Shown here piece by piece: positions 18,892-27,857 of a stretch of 54,630 bases of DNA. Under the pieces are notes generated by a model. That model was given only the letters and a program-made list of their open reading frames with translations. It did no database searches and was not told where the DNA came from. Source of the stretch: Paulinella micropora (taxonomy: Eukaryota > Cercozoa > Imbricatea > Euglyphida); NCBI GenBank assembly GCA_009731375.1, contig BJOX01000077.1, positions 188,698 to 243,327 of the forward strand, in the 5' to 3' direction. Each line of letters opens with the position of its first letter. The stretch's first letter is position 1. The position numbers and the translations under genes were made by a program.

Positions 18892-19996
18892 GCTGCTGCT
18901 GGTGCTGCTACTGCTATTATTTCTGTTTATCAACTTGTTCGTTTATTCAGTTGTTTCATTACTTATTCATTGATTATTCATATATATATATATATATATA
19001 TACATATATAACATTCACTCGTGTCGTATCTCAGCGGTGCGTACGGAGTGTCGTTCCAAGCAATGGCTCGTACAGAACATGATGGAACTATCCGCTTTGC
19101 AGCAGGTATGCATATGTATGTATGTATGTAATGTATCATTACATACATGTATGTAATGTATGTATCTATCTAATGTATGTATCCATGTATCTATGTATGT
19201 ATGTGCAGTGGCTGCAGCGTTCGGGCTGCAGCAGTGTGGGGAGTCTTACCATCGCAGATTTTGAGGTATAGAAAAGATATAGAGATAGCGATATAGGTAT
19301 AGATGTAGAGATAGCAATATAGGTATAGAAAAGATATAGAGATAGCGATATGAGGTATAGAAAAGATATAGAGATAGCGATATGAGGTATAGAAAAGATA
19401 TAGAGATAGCGGTATATTGTGCAACAAGAAAGATATAGAGATAGCGATATAGGCATAGATGTAGGTGTGGGCAGTCTTACCATCGCAGATTTTGAGGTAT
19501 AGAGATAGAGATATAGAGATAGAGATAGAGATATAGAGATATAGGTATAGATATAGAGATATATGCGCAACAAGAAAGATATAGAGATAGAGATATAGAG
19601 ATATATGTGCAACAAGAAAGATAGAGAGATAGAGATAGGTATAGATGTAGATGTGCGCAGTCTCACTATGGCCGATTTTGAGGTGTATTGTACAATAAGA
19701 AAGATATAGGTATATAGATCATATAAATTTAGATGTAGATTCAGATTTGGATATTGATATAGATGTGGTGGGTACGTAAGATGGAGAGAGAGTTGATTTA
19801 TGATGAACTTTTCGACAGACGAACATTTTCCCAAGACGAACGGGCACAAGGCAGATATGATATAGAATAAATGTGGAAGAGAGAGGAGAGGACATGATAT
19901 AGCATAAATATGGAAGAGAGAGGGGGGCCAGGCAAAATAAGCTGCGCGCTCAAATGTGTTCTCTGTATCTGTCTCTTTGTGTGTGTGTGTGTGTGT

Positions 19997-20031
<35 letters not shown>

Positions 20032-20443
20032 AGAAAAGTACTTTCGATCGCTCTGGTGCGGCAAATGCGATGCAGCAGCAGACTTATGAACCACAGGTAA
20101 ACTTAAGCTTGCTTACTTACTTACTTACTTACTTACTTGCTTGCTTGCTTGCTTACTTCCTTACTTACTTACTTACTTACTTACTTTACTTTACTTTACT
20201 TTACTTTACTTTACTTTACTTTACTTTACTTACTTGCTTACTTGCTTACTTACTTACGTACTTACTTACGTACTTAACTTACTTAACTTACTTAGTTCAC
20301 GTTTGCAGTGCCAGCACTTCACTTCGTACACGACCGATTGCTAATAGAGGTCGATTTCTATCTATCTATCTATCTATCTATCTGTCATCTGTCTGTCTGT
20401 CTATCTGTCTGTCTATCTGCCTATTCATGTGTCATCATCATCA

Positions 20444-20487
<44 letters not shown>

Positions 20488-20772
20488 GTTATTACTATTA
20501 TTATTATTATTATTATTATTATTATCATTATTAGGGAGTACATAGGCCATCGGTCCTTTCCATGGGCTGATTGGTATAAAGCTCCTAGAGTAATGTTCTA
20601 TGCCGTCACTTCCTTTATTCCACCGATTGGTGTGGAGACTTTCCTTATGAAATGGAGGACTGGATGCACATGGCCTTTTGGCTCAGCAATTGGCAGGAGA
20701 TACACTATTATCATTATTATTATTATTATTACTGTTATTATTATTATCACTATCATCATCATATCATCATCA

Positions 20773-20810
<38 letters not shown>

Positions 20811-20839
20811 GTTATTATCACTATCATCGTCATATCATC

Positions 20840-20892
<53 letters not shown>

Positions 20893-20977
20893 TATTATTA
20901 TTATTACTATTACTATTATTATTAATTCTCTTCTTTACCCTCCAAGCGCAGCACACACACACACACACCTACACTTA

Positions 20978-21008
<31 letters not shown>

Positions 21009-21142
21009 CCTCCGTCCCTCCCTTCCTGCCCCCTCTCCCTCCCTTAATCTCTCAGAACAATCCTTCTGGTGCGATGATCGACTTGCTCTCTCTCAAAGCC
21101 GTGGGCGGCACTGTCGAACTGCGGGTATCTCTCTCTCTCTCC

Positions 21143-21192
<50 letters not shown>

Positions 21193-22209
21193 CACACACA
21201 CACACACACACACACAGCCGAGGGTGGCTCCGTCCAACTAGGGGGCATATCTTTCTGGCTATCTCTCATTCCCCCCCCCCCCCCCCCCCCCCTTATTATT
21301 AGTATTAGTATTATTATTATTTGCATTTGCATTTGCATTGAGCGAGAGAGAGAGGGAAAGAGAGAGTCGTCCGTATTTATGGATCTCTCTGTTTGCTTTT
21401 CAGTCCAACGCAGCCAACGTCAGAGTGCCCGTGAGTGCAGTGACGAGAATCACTGGCTATGTGCTCGTGCAGGTACTAGTATTAGTATTAGTATTATTAT
21501 TATAAGTATTAGTATTAGTCTTTGTATTAGCATTAGTCTTTGTATTAGTATTAGTATTAGCATTAGCATAAATGTTACTTGAAATTCGCCGCCTGCGCAC
21601 ACATGTTGCGTTTTTGCTCTTATTCCAGTCGATCTATCTATCTATGTATCTATCTATCTATCTTGCTATCTTGCTGTCCACAGAACTTGGACGGGTCTAG
21701 ATTCATGTACATGTATGTATGTAGGGCTTGGATGGGTCCAGATTCATTTGGCGCAAAACGGACTCGACCTCCGATTTCCCTTCGGTATGTATATATGTAT
21801 GTATATTTATTTCGACCTCATCCTAGAGTTCTTTCCCTATGTAATCAAGTGTATGTATGTATGTAGTATGTATGTATGTATATATGCATAGGTGCTAGAG
21901 GCCAGAGTGTCTAGTGGTCGTCGGAGGTACTTACTACATACATACATACATTTAAAGGACTTACATCGATTACATCGCATGCGTATATGCATGCATGCGT
22001 GCATAAATAAATACATACATACATACATACACAGGCACCTTCTAACCCAGCACTTGGTGCCACCAGCTCCCGTGCAAGACTCACTGACAGCCGAAAGAAA
22101 GGCTAATAGTAAGTTCGATCATCTTCGACAATTGCTACATGGCAGATTTGAGAGAAAATCAACGTTCGAGTTGCTTCGACAATACCTACACAGCTTAGCA
22201 GACGTGTGA
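16262..22209 (+). CDS. secreted Ser/Thr-rich Cys-module protein, multi-exon gene model
   Basis: This is a host-like gene for an exported or cell-surface protein. The ATG at 16262 opens a typical signal peptide (MHRLAWLSVAVVIPVWAQ). Likely exons are 16262-16382, 16500-17721, 18051-18246, 18382-18469, about 18550-18577, 19209-19265, 20034-20096, 21056-21124, 21404-21472, 21725-21784, 21892-21926 and 22035-22209. Most begin after AG and end before GT, and most mid-gene exons are phase 0. The order is signal peptide, Tyr/Ser/Pro-rich stalk, poly-Ser, Cys domain, Thr/Ser/Val repeats, TCxxxxCC modules, then beta-rich-looking short exons. Exon boundaries are inferred by eye; the section between 18580 and 19209 is the least certain. 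The function is unknown; wall or adhesion protein is a guess. Confidence 0.6.
16500..17721 (+). CDS. large exon: mucin-like stalk and PPGCYW Cys domain
   Basis: The exon begins after a TTTAG acceptor that follows a (CT)n intron and ends at a GTACGT donor. It encodes a Tyr/Ser/Pro stalk, a poly-Ser run, and Thr/Ala/Pro repeats likely to be O-glycosylated. A compact domain of about 85 residues (17027-17302) follows, with LCPSAG, EEIKSEAAC, PPGCYW, LWFH and ICRC. Similar PPGCY plus LYFN-type domains recur in algal and alveolate surface proteins as I know them. Three to four tandem repeats of TPTVTVSPSASASA follow (17344-17480), then TATSSMSPIA repeats. The repeat DNA has high identity, so copy number may vary between strains. 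Confidence 0.75.
17722..18050 (+). other. intron with TA and TG microsatellites
   Basis: Donor GTACGT and acceptor GCTGTAG restore a Ser/Pro-rich frame across the join. The intron is mostly (TA)n, (TG)n and TATG repeats. Confidence 0.65.
18382..18577 (+). CDS. exons with TCxxxxCC cysteine modules
   Basis: The exon at 18382-18469 encodes ACKLSEGYVPAA...TTCAGLTCREQECC and ends in AAAG before GT. A second, shorter piece at about 18550-18577 encodes TCTEEGCCQ and ends CAAG/GTAATT. The two modules share TC-x4-CC and the splice position. Both lie between TAG/TAC trinucleotide arrays. The pattern suggests exon duplication. Confidence 0.5.
18528..18915. repeat. (TAG)/(TAC)/(TGC) arrays inside an intron
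   Basis: Trinucleotide arrays surround the short Cys-module exon piece and continue for about 340 bp after it. Confidence 0.9.
19209..19265 (+). CDS. 57-nt phase-0 exon
   Basis: Acceptor TGTGCAG and donor GTATAG bound 19 codons ending SLTIADFE. The exon end and donor are repeated twice downstream within a GATATA-type intron (about 19466-19500 and 19655-19687), giving decoy or alternative exons. Confidence 0.5.
19266..19760. repeat. (GATATA)-type intron repeat with two exon-end copies
   Basis: Degenerate TATAGAGATAG arrays are interspersed with two decayed copies of the preceding exon's 3' half, CAGTCTTACCATCGCAGATT and a diverged form. Confidence 0.8.
20034..20096 (+). CDS. 63-nt phase-0 exon
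   Basis: It follows a (GT)n(CT)n tract and CCCAG acceptor, and is followed by GTAAAC. It encodes 21 codons (KSTFDRSGAANAMQQQTYEPQ begins and ends it) without interruption. Confidence 0.5.
20109..20533. repeat. (CTTA)/(CTTTA), (CTAT)/(CTGT), (ATT) arrays in intron
   Basis: CTTA and CTTTA repeats fill 20109-20299, CTAT and CTGT 20358-20425, and ATC then ATT 20431-20533. About 58 bp of unique sequence at 20300-20357 starts after a TTTGCAG; it could be an exon, but its phase-0 frame stops after 11 codons. Confidence 0.85.
20534..20706 (+). mobile_element. short ATT-flanked retroelement with related 3' block
   Basis: This 173-bp insert lies between ATT arrays inside an intron. Its 3' part (AATGGAGGACTGGATGCACATGGCCTTTTGGCTCAGC...GAGATACACT) resembles the ends of the LINE-like copies at 4504 and 13620 and the SINEs, with a small insertion in the ATGGAGG...GCACATGG block. 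It is probably a third family using the same 3' recognition. Confidence 0.6.
20707..20930. repeat. (ATT)/(ATC) array
   Basis: About 220 bp of trinucleotide repeats follows the short retroelement as its tail. Confidence 0.93.
21056..21124 (+). CDS. 69-nt phase-0 exon
   Basis: CTCAG acceptor and GTATCT donor bound 23 open codons (MIDLLSLKAVGGTVELR at the end). CT-rich introns lie on both sides. Confidence 0.5.
21404..21472 (+). CDS. 69-nt phase-0 exon
   Basis: TTTTCAG acceptor and GTACTA donor bound 23 codons with a beta-strand-like pattern (VRVPVSAVTRITGYVLVQ). It has the same length and phase as the preceding exon. Confidence 0.5.
21725..21784 (+). CDS. 60-nt phase-0 exon, with a duplicated start upstream
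   Basis: The acceptor GTAG and donor GTATGT bound 20 codons beginning GLDGSRFIWRK. A decayed copy of its first 27 bases (ACTTGGACGGGTCTAGATTC) lies 42 bp upstream, right after its own CACAG acceptor. Confidence 0.45.
22035..22209 (+). CDS. probable terminal exon
   Basis: It follows CATACACAG and joins in frame with the 21892-21926 exon. The frame runs to TGA at 22207-22209. Its last half holds a tandem near-duplicate (FDHLRQLLHG then FELLRQYLHS). A GTAAGT at about 22109 could instead splice it earlier. Confidence 0.4.
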
Positions 22210-23498
22210 GGGTTTCCACGGCGGACGGGTCCAGCAGCTCATGAAAGACTGTGTCGTCAGCCATGTTGATATTGTTTAGAAGTAGCATTTGAAGCTTGTT
22301 CAAGGCGACCCGGTGGGACCAGACCGGGCGGGCTGAGCAAGTGACACTAGATTATTAGGGGCGCATTAGTTGGTGTGGTTCAGATAAGTGAATCGATGGC
22401 ATGATGATCACAAGTGTCGAAATCTCATTTCACTTTGATTTCGTGTCTTTATACAACTACTGTTGTTGGGCGCATAATTACCTATAAAAACGTAGCCGCA
22501 GCGGGGACGTGTAGTGATTTAATTTGCTGACGACATTCAAGTCTTTTAGGATCTGTGAGTTTGTATACAACTCTTCAAGTAGGCAGATACAACGAACTCT
22601 TATTTAGAACACTATGGTTGCTTTGAGTCCTGACTCTGTGAGAGCAGGTGAAATACCAGTAAATAGTATAGAGGTCACTTCGTTTATTTACGTAATTTAG
22701 AACTCTTTGCAGGCTTGGATGCAACTTACGATCAAGTGTAGAACGTAGATTGTGAGGTGTTCAGTTCTCAAACGGATGGTGTCTTTCAGTTTCGAGTTAA
22801 CAGTCATAAACTGATAGTGTCGGGTTGGTGAAAACTCGGTCGGAAAGTCTAACGGATTTGTGAAGGCTTGGCGAGAATGACTGGTGACGGGAAAATACGT
22901 CAAATATTGTTTTCCTTTCTCTTGTTTTTGTCCACAAATTTATCGGACATGCGTGTTCACGGGAAATCGGTGAAAAGGCAATAGTCGATCTTTTCTAAAA
23001 AGATCTTTGACTTAATCGTTTAAAATCATTTCTGAACTGAATTGAAAACTAGTTAGTGTTAGTGAAGTCGAAACGTCGTGCAAAGGAGAATCTAATGAAC
23101 CGGTCAAAAAGAGTCACTTATCAACGGTAAAGGTTTTGTCAGCCGACCCGCACAATACATAGTTGCATTAAGTGTCGTCCGGCTTGTCGTTACTTGACTC
23201 TTGTGCTTGGTCTGCCCCTCAGAGTCTCCTGTTGAGTGACGCGTACTGTCAGAGTAGCTGTTCCTGTTACATATGAAATCGCTAACAAAAATTGAACGGG
23301 GTTTGCTTTTGCTTTTCGTGAGCTTCACAAAAAGCCAAAGATCTCACGTTTTTCTCAGGCCGCTTCCACTGTGATTTTCTTGGGGTTTTTGACACCTTGA
23401 TAATCCGAACAGAAAAGGGTGTTGACCTTTTTCAAGTTTTGTTTAAGTTAGTTGTGCTCTCCCTTAGGGGGAGAGGGATAGAAACAGATTGTGTGTGA
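22210..23498. other. no gene seen
   Basis: About 1.3 kb of AT-leaning unique sequence lies between the gene end and Copia-A. It may hold a 3' UTR at its left end. Frames are short on both strands. Confidence 0.5.
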
Positions 23499-23503
23499 GG
23501 AAA

Positions 23504-23826
23504 CGATGATTAGGTAATACCCGGTCACTCACGGACCTAATACCTTAGACGCCGGTTTGCTGAGAGACTCCGTTAGGAGCCACGATACCAATCTACACTT
23601 TTAATCCGCACGTATATAGCAGAACTGACAAACTCAAAGGAAATAATGAAACTGAAATAAAGTTCGCACGACTGTAATTATTACACAATGGTTATTCAAG
23701 TGTCTGATTCTGAATGCAAATATGAACCGTTACGTCCGTTACAATTATTGACTAGAACTATACTGATAAATTACGTACCAGTCACAAAGTAATCGCTAAA
23801 ATTAAAACGTAATTGTCCTACCAACG
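23504..23826 (-). repeat. Copia-A 3' LTR
   Basis: 323 bp, matching 32411-32728 end to end. An inverted repeat ATTAGGT/ACCTAAT lies near the outer end. The outer flank is GGAAA. Confidence 0.92.
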
Positions 23827-23835
23827 CTCCCTCTT
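23827..23835 (-). promoter_or_regulatory. Copia-A polypurine tract
   Basis: On the minus strand this reads AAGAGGGAG directly 5' of the 3' LTR, the expected plus-strand primer of LTR retroelements. Confidence 0.8.
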
Positions 23836-23925
23836 AGTTCTATGTATGTCGATAATGCAAGTTATAAGTAATCAATACATCTACAATTAATAACTATTGC
23901 ATATTGCGATAATGGCACTTATTTG

Positions 23926-24120
23926 AGGGTCGGAAACTGAAATGATAGTCACAGTTTGACAACCTTAAATAATAATTAAGTCTCAAAACTGAAAAATTGC
24001 CGCTCCTGTTCTGATCTGCCTGCCTTCGCTTCATTGCCGTAATGGCATCTCGTAATGGCCTCTATTTCAGGTTGAAAAACTGAAATGATAGTCACTGTTT
24101 GACAACCTGAAATAATAATT
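23926..24120. repeat. tandem pair of about 50-bp repeats in Copia-A 3' region
   Basis: AACTGAAATGATAGTCAC, then GTTTGACAACCT and AAATAATAATT, occurs twice with about 140 bp offset (about 23935 and 24075). It lies between the RNase H remnant and the 3' LTR, in non-coding sequence. Confidence 0.7.
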
Positions 24121-24510
24121 TCGATACGATTAAAACAATAACAGTAGGTCCTTACGGTATGACCTCATCAGCACGTGAACTGAATTACATTCTGACTCAA
24201 TGAATCTAACATAATTAGTTAAATTTGCCATTCCGCTAATAAAAACTACTCCCGCCGCATTCCGCTCCGTCTGCATATGCTCTTCTTCCGATCTTGCCGC
24301 GATCAACGACCGATGGTGGAGAATCCACGCGCTTCGTTCTCGCGCTCGACTTCTACTTCAACGGAAGCAATGCCAAAAGATGCCGCTCGACTACCTGCGC
24401 AAAACACTTCCTGCACACTTCAAAGAGAGAAAACTCACAAAACAACAACATGAGTTGACTTTGCGTAAATTTGCGTATTTTGCGTGAGTTTGCAGACTTG
24501 AGATGTAAAC

Positions 24511-24846
24511 TTATGGATCAAGTGTTACCATAAATTTACTAACGAGATATTCGAATTGGTCCTTAGGAACATGTTTGGTTAATACGTCTGCTATTTGTTT
24601 CTTAGTTCCTACCTTTACAAACTTAATCTCATTGTCTCTCTGTGCATGATAAATGAAATGCAGTTCTAAGGGTAAGTGTTTAGTACGTGGTCCTGACATT
24701 CCCCTCTCTGCTGCTAAGATAGTCTGTGCATTATCTTCGTAAAGCTCTATCGGCCCTTTCTGTGCTATACCTAACTCTTCTGTTATGTGGTCTGATAGCC
24801 AATCCTTCTCGTATGCACTCTGCTGCTGCGAAAATTTCTGCCTCAT
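24511..24846 (-). pseudogene. Copia-A RNase H
   Basis: RNase H would remove the RNA strand during reverse transcription. This remnant carries copia-type RNase H signatures: LYEDNAQTILAAE (catalytic Asp), RTKHLPLELHFIYH, and TKKQIADVLTKHVP near the C-terminus. Its first residues are out of frame: the expected AEIFAAAECIREG is encoded in a neighbouring frame just upstream, so one frameshift separates it from the RT C-terminus. Confidence 0.88.
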
Positions 24847-25325
24847 TAGAACTTAAAGATTCTAGTCTGTCGTTTTGATAACCAAGCTACCGGGTCTCCA
24901 CCCCAAAGCACTATATAACCTATACGTGACTTTCCGGTTTTCTTATAAACCTTATGTGCTGCATCTGGCCATAAAGTACTCTTGGGGTAGGTCCTTCCTT
25001 CTGGTGACGATTTAGGCCCGTGAAATGCGATACCGCGATACGAACTTTTCAGATATCTGAAAATCCTACCTAATAAAGCATAAGCAAGTCCCGGATTTAC
25101 TGTCTGCATCACGCTAGCTGCATTCAGTGCTTGATCAGCATCTGGACGTGTCATCTTAGTTAGAAACAAAAGTTTACCTACTAAACTAGGAATTGAATGC
25201 TTTCTAAGAGCGCTTGTTTCTCCCATAGGTTCGGGCTCATGTTCTGCACTAGGAGTGCTTACTGGTCTAACATCGGCATATCCTACATCCTTTAAAATCT
25301 GTTTCTGATACTTATTCTGATGCAA
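24846..25325 (-). pseudogene. Copia-A RT C-terminal part and RNase H start
   Basis: The text NKYQKQILKD, SLVGKLLFLTKMTRPD, RIFRYLKSSYRGIAF and DPVAWLSKRQT matches the RT thumb and connection and the RNase H start of copia pol. The stretch that should precede it, containing the YVDD catalytic box, is absent: the frame begins at the position that normally follows it (ILLHQNKYQ). Confidence 0.88.
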
Positions 25326-25348
25326 TAAAATGCGTCCTCCTTCCTGAA

Positions 25349-26833
25349 CTATGGTGTATAAGCATAAACAGGATCATGCATTCGTGCATTTAGATAAGCA
25401 TTTTTGATGTCTATACCGTATAGCTTATGTCCATGCCATGCTGCAAGCTTAGACAAAAAGAGTAATGAGCGATGCGCGGCACAGGGCACAAATAATTGAT
25501 CTGTGTTATAGCTAACTCCTGGCTCTAGCATATCCCCCCGCAAAGCTAACCTTGACTTCATGAACTTGCGTCCCTTGTCGTCTAGTTTGACTTTATGTAC
25601 CCATGTTAGTCTCACTACGTTTACTCCTTTTTCTTTCGCTTCCTTAGGGCTTACCCACGTGTAAGTGTTAAAAGACTTTAGAGCTTCGATCTCTTTATCC
25701 ATTCCTGCTTTCAACTCTTTCGCGGTCAATCCCTCATCAACGATTGCCTTTGGTACCTTCAATGTCAGGTACAGTAACGCAGTGGTTTGATCCTCTACGA
25801 TACTTTCTGCGGACATCTCGGGATGCTCTAGTTCTCCGACGGGTCTGATCCTATCTATCCGATACTTTCTAATTTCGCTATCTAACATCTTTTCTACCTG
25901 ACCGTCGTCAAAGACTACGAAGTGACTGGGCTTAGGCATCTTACGGATTTCAAGTCTCTCTCCCTTTTCGCATGGTTCTAAGACTTTACCTTCTCTCTTA
26001 ACTGATTGCCAGTTGTCTCCATATTCTTCCTTTGCCCATTCTTCTCCGAAAGCTACTCCCGGCACACTAACTCTCTCTCTCTCTCTCTCTCCTGTCAATG
26101 TAGCTGCTTTTACTGCTGCCTTCTTTTCTGGAAGTGGTTGTGTAACTGGTGTCCTAACCTTTGCTTCTCGTTTCCCTCTCACTATGTTAGCTGATGTGAT
26201 CTTGTCACTTTGCTCCCAAGTGAGGCCCTTTGTGGGCGTGCCTCCCTCTACGTACCTCCTACTAGGGTGGTCTGCTTCGGGGCTTTGCGCCTCTAACGAT
26301 GTGACGGGTGTTACCCCATCATCCTTGTCGTCAGCTAGTTCTACCTTCGACTCTGATGGGAGACCGGAATCTGGACGGTGAATGTCTTTTTCTTCCTGTA
26401 ACTCCTCATGTTTGTCTAACTCCCCCTCATCTTTATGTTCGGGTTCGTCTAACGGCTGTTCTAGCTGGACGGTGTCATTACTCTCCCCCTCAGATTCCTC
26501 GTCGTCCCATCTAACTTCTCTGGGTGGGTGAGCATCCTTGCCAACTACATTGTGGTTAAAGCGTACATTACGCACATTTGTGATGATCTTTCGACCATCC
26601 CAAACTCGGTATAGTTCCTTGAATACATCATATCCAAGTAACATCACATGCTTTCCCCTATAGTTGCCTTTGCCTACCTGCTTTCCTATGTACGTTACAC
26701 CTAAACATCCTATAGGCTTAAGTTGTCGGATAGCTGGCTTGTAGCCCAGACATTGCTCAAAAGGTGAGGTTCCCTTCCTAGGCCCTGTCGTGGCTGGTAG
26801 AATGTTGTGCAGTGTTGTGGCTGTGTGTTCCAT
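25349..26833 (-). pseudogene. Copia-A integrase C-terminus, Tudor-like insert, RT N-terminus
   Basis: Residues 1-100 are the integrase C-terminal part (GTSPFEQCLGYKP, GKHVMLLGYD, the copia GKF/chromatin-contact region). An acidic linker follows. Residues about 257-330 hold a conserved block also found in Copia-B (see 25844-26065). Residues about 390-494 are the RT start (TWVHKVKLDDKGRKFMKSRL, YGIDIKNAYLNA with the first catalytic Asp). The frame stops at YAYTP followed by TAG, right where the deletion begins. A (CT)8 tract at about 26070 encodes part of the linker. Confidence 0.88.
25844..26065 (-). other. Tudor/Agenet-like domain between integrase and RT
   Basis: About 74 residues: VPGVAFGEEWAKEEYG, then W-x-S-x3-R-x-GKV, then PSHFVVFDDG and VEKMLDSEIRK. 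The YG-x2-W...G-x-V...HFVVFDDG...E pattern resembles small beta-barrel readers (Tudor/Agenet-type). Copia-B keeps the same block at 39636-39860. The fold assignment is my inference. Confidence 0.55.
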
Positions 26834-26906
26834 TTCCGCCCAAAATTGGATAAATTAGCCTCATATCGCATGGCCCGGGCTGGTCCGGCTGATGTCGTTG
26901 ACCTTC

Positions 26907-27449
26907 TCAGCTATATATGGGATTGCCATCTTTATCACCTGGAGCACTAGTCTTCCAAATGAATTGTAGGGGTTTCCACCACTCTATAATCTCAGTTGGG
27001 ACATCGAACTTGTTGTCGCAAGTGATCTGTCTGACTTTCTTCCCTGTCTGCCTTTCAAACCATGCTACCGCTTGCTTCGAACAATCTACAAACTCGTTCT
27101 TGTATCGTAAATAATAATCTTTGATGCACCCCGAGTAATCGTCTGTAACGCAAAATTTATAGTACTTACCGTGAATTGACATTACTGCCCAAGGTCCGGA
27201 AGTATCTATGTGCAAAATCTCGCAAGGGTAACTCGCTCTCCTAATTCTATTAACCTTAAATCTGGGTAATACTTTAGCTTTCCCCATCATACAGGCTTCA
27301 CAAAATCTAACACTATCCTCGCTTCCTGTCAATTTCCTACCCATTGCCTTGCCTAATGCATAGGTCTTTGGTAAAGCCTTATGCCCACTACACTGATGTA
27401 TAACGTAAATGTCAACGGGCTTACCCTTCTCATCTTTCTCAGGATACAT
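26907..27449 (-). pseudogene. Copia-A integrase core
   Basis: This would insert the cDNA into chromosomes. The pre-integrase zinc region is visible (HQCSGHKALPK ... FCEACMMGK, an H-x4-H...C-x2-C arrangement). The core follows, with the first catalytic Asp in LHIDTSGP, then VTDDYSG, and the second Asp in ITCDNKFD. The frame ends before the catalytic Glu; the continuing ANLSNFGRKW segment lies in another frame at about 26840-26870. Confidence 0.88.
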
Positions 27450-27541
27450 AGCGTATAAAACGCTGCCTCTAGCTTCCTCGTTCTCACTTACTCTCGCATG
27501 CTTGCTCTCACTTTCTCTCTGTGTGGGGATTCCCGCTCCGC

Positions 27542-27838
27542 TTACCCCGTCTTATTCTTCTTCTCTTTCACTTTGGGGTTGTAACGCTCGTTTATGTTGA
27601 GGGGATTGTCTTTCTCATTGTCCCAGCGATAGAGCATGCCAGGCGTAAGTCTCCCCATTACGATCACGTCAGTCTCTTTAATTCTTATGGGGTGCTTTAG
27701 GATTAGTAGTTGTCCATTTTGGTGAATGATAGATCTGTGGTGGTTGTGGTCCATGTTTCCAGTAGACATAATGTTGACTGGCACCCTGTTGTCTAACAAC
27801 ATATCTTTCTTTACCAAAAACTGGCTTTCCTGATCCAT
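27542..27838 (-). pseudogene. Copia-A protease C-terminal part
   Basis: Its position, straight after the DSG-containing frame and ahead of the integrase zinc region, indicates the second half of the aspartic protease and the linker to integrase. The text LILKHPIRIKETDVIVMGRL resembles the beta-strand part of copia proteases. It is frame-shifted from both neighbours. Confidence 0.65.
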
Positions 27839-27857
27839 CTATTCTTGTCAACCTCGC

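Noticed and set aside
20300-20357. An additional exon in the secreted-protein gene
   Set aside because: It follows a good acceptor-like TTTGCAG, but the phase-0 frame hits a stop after 11 codons and other phases do not join the neighbours; kept only as a possibility.
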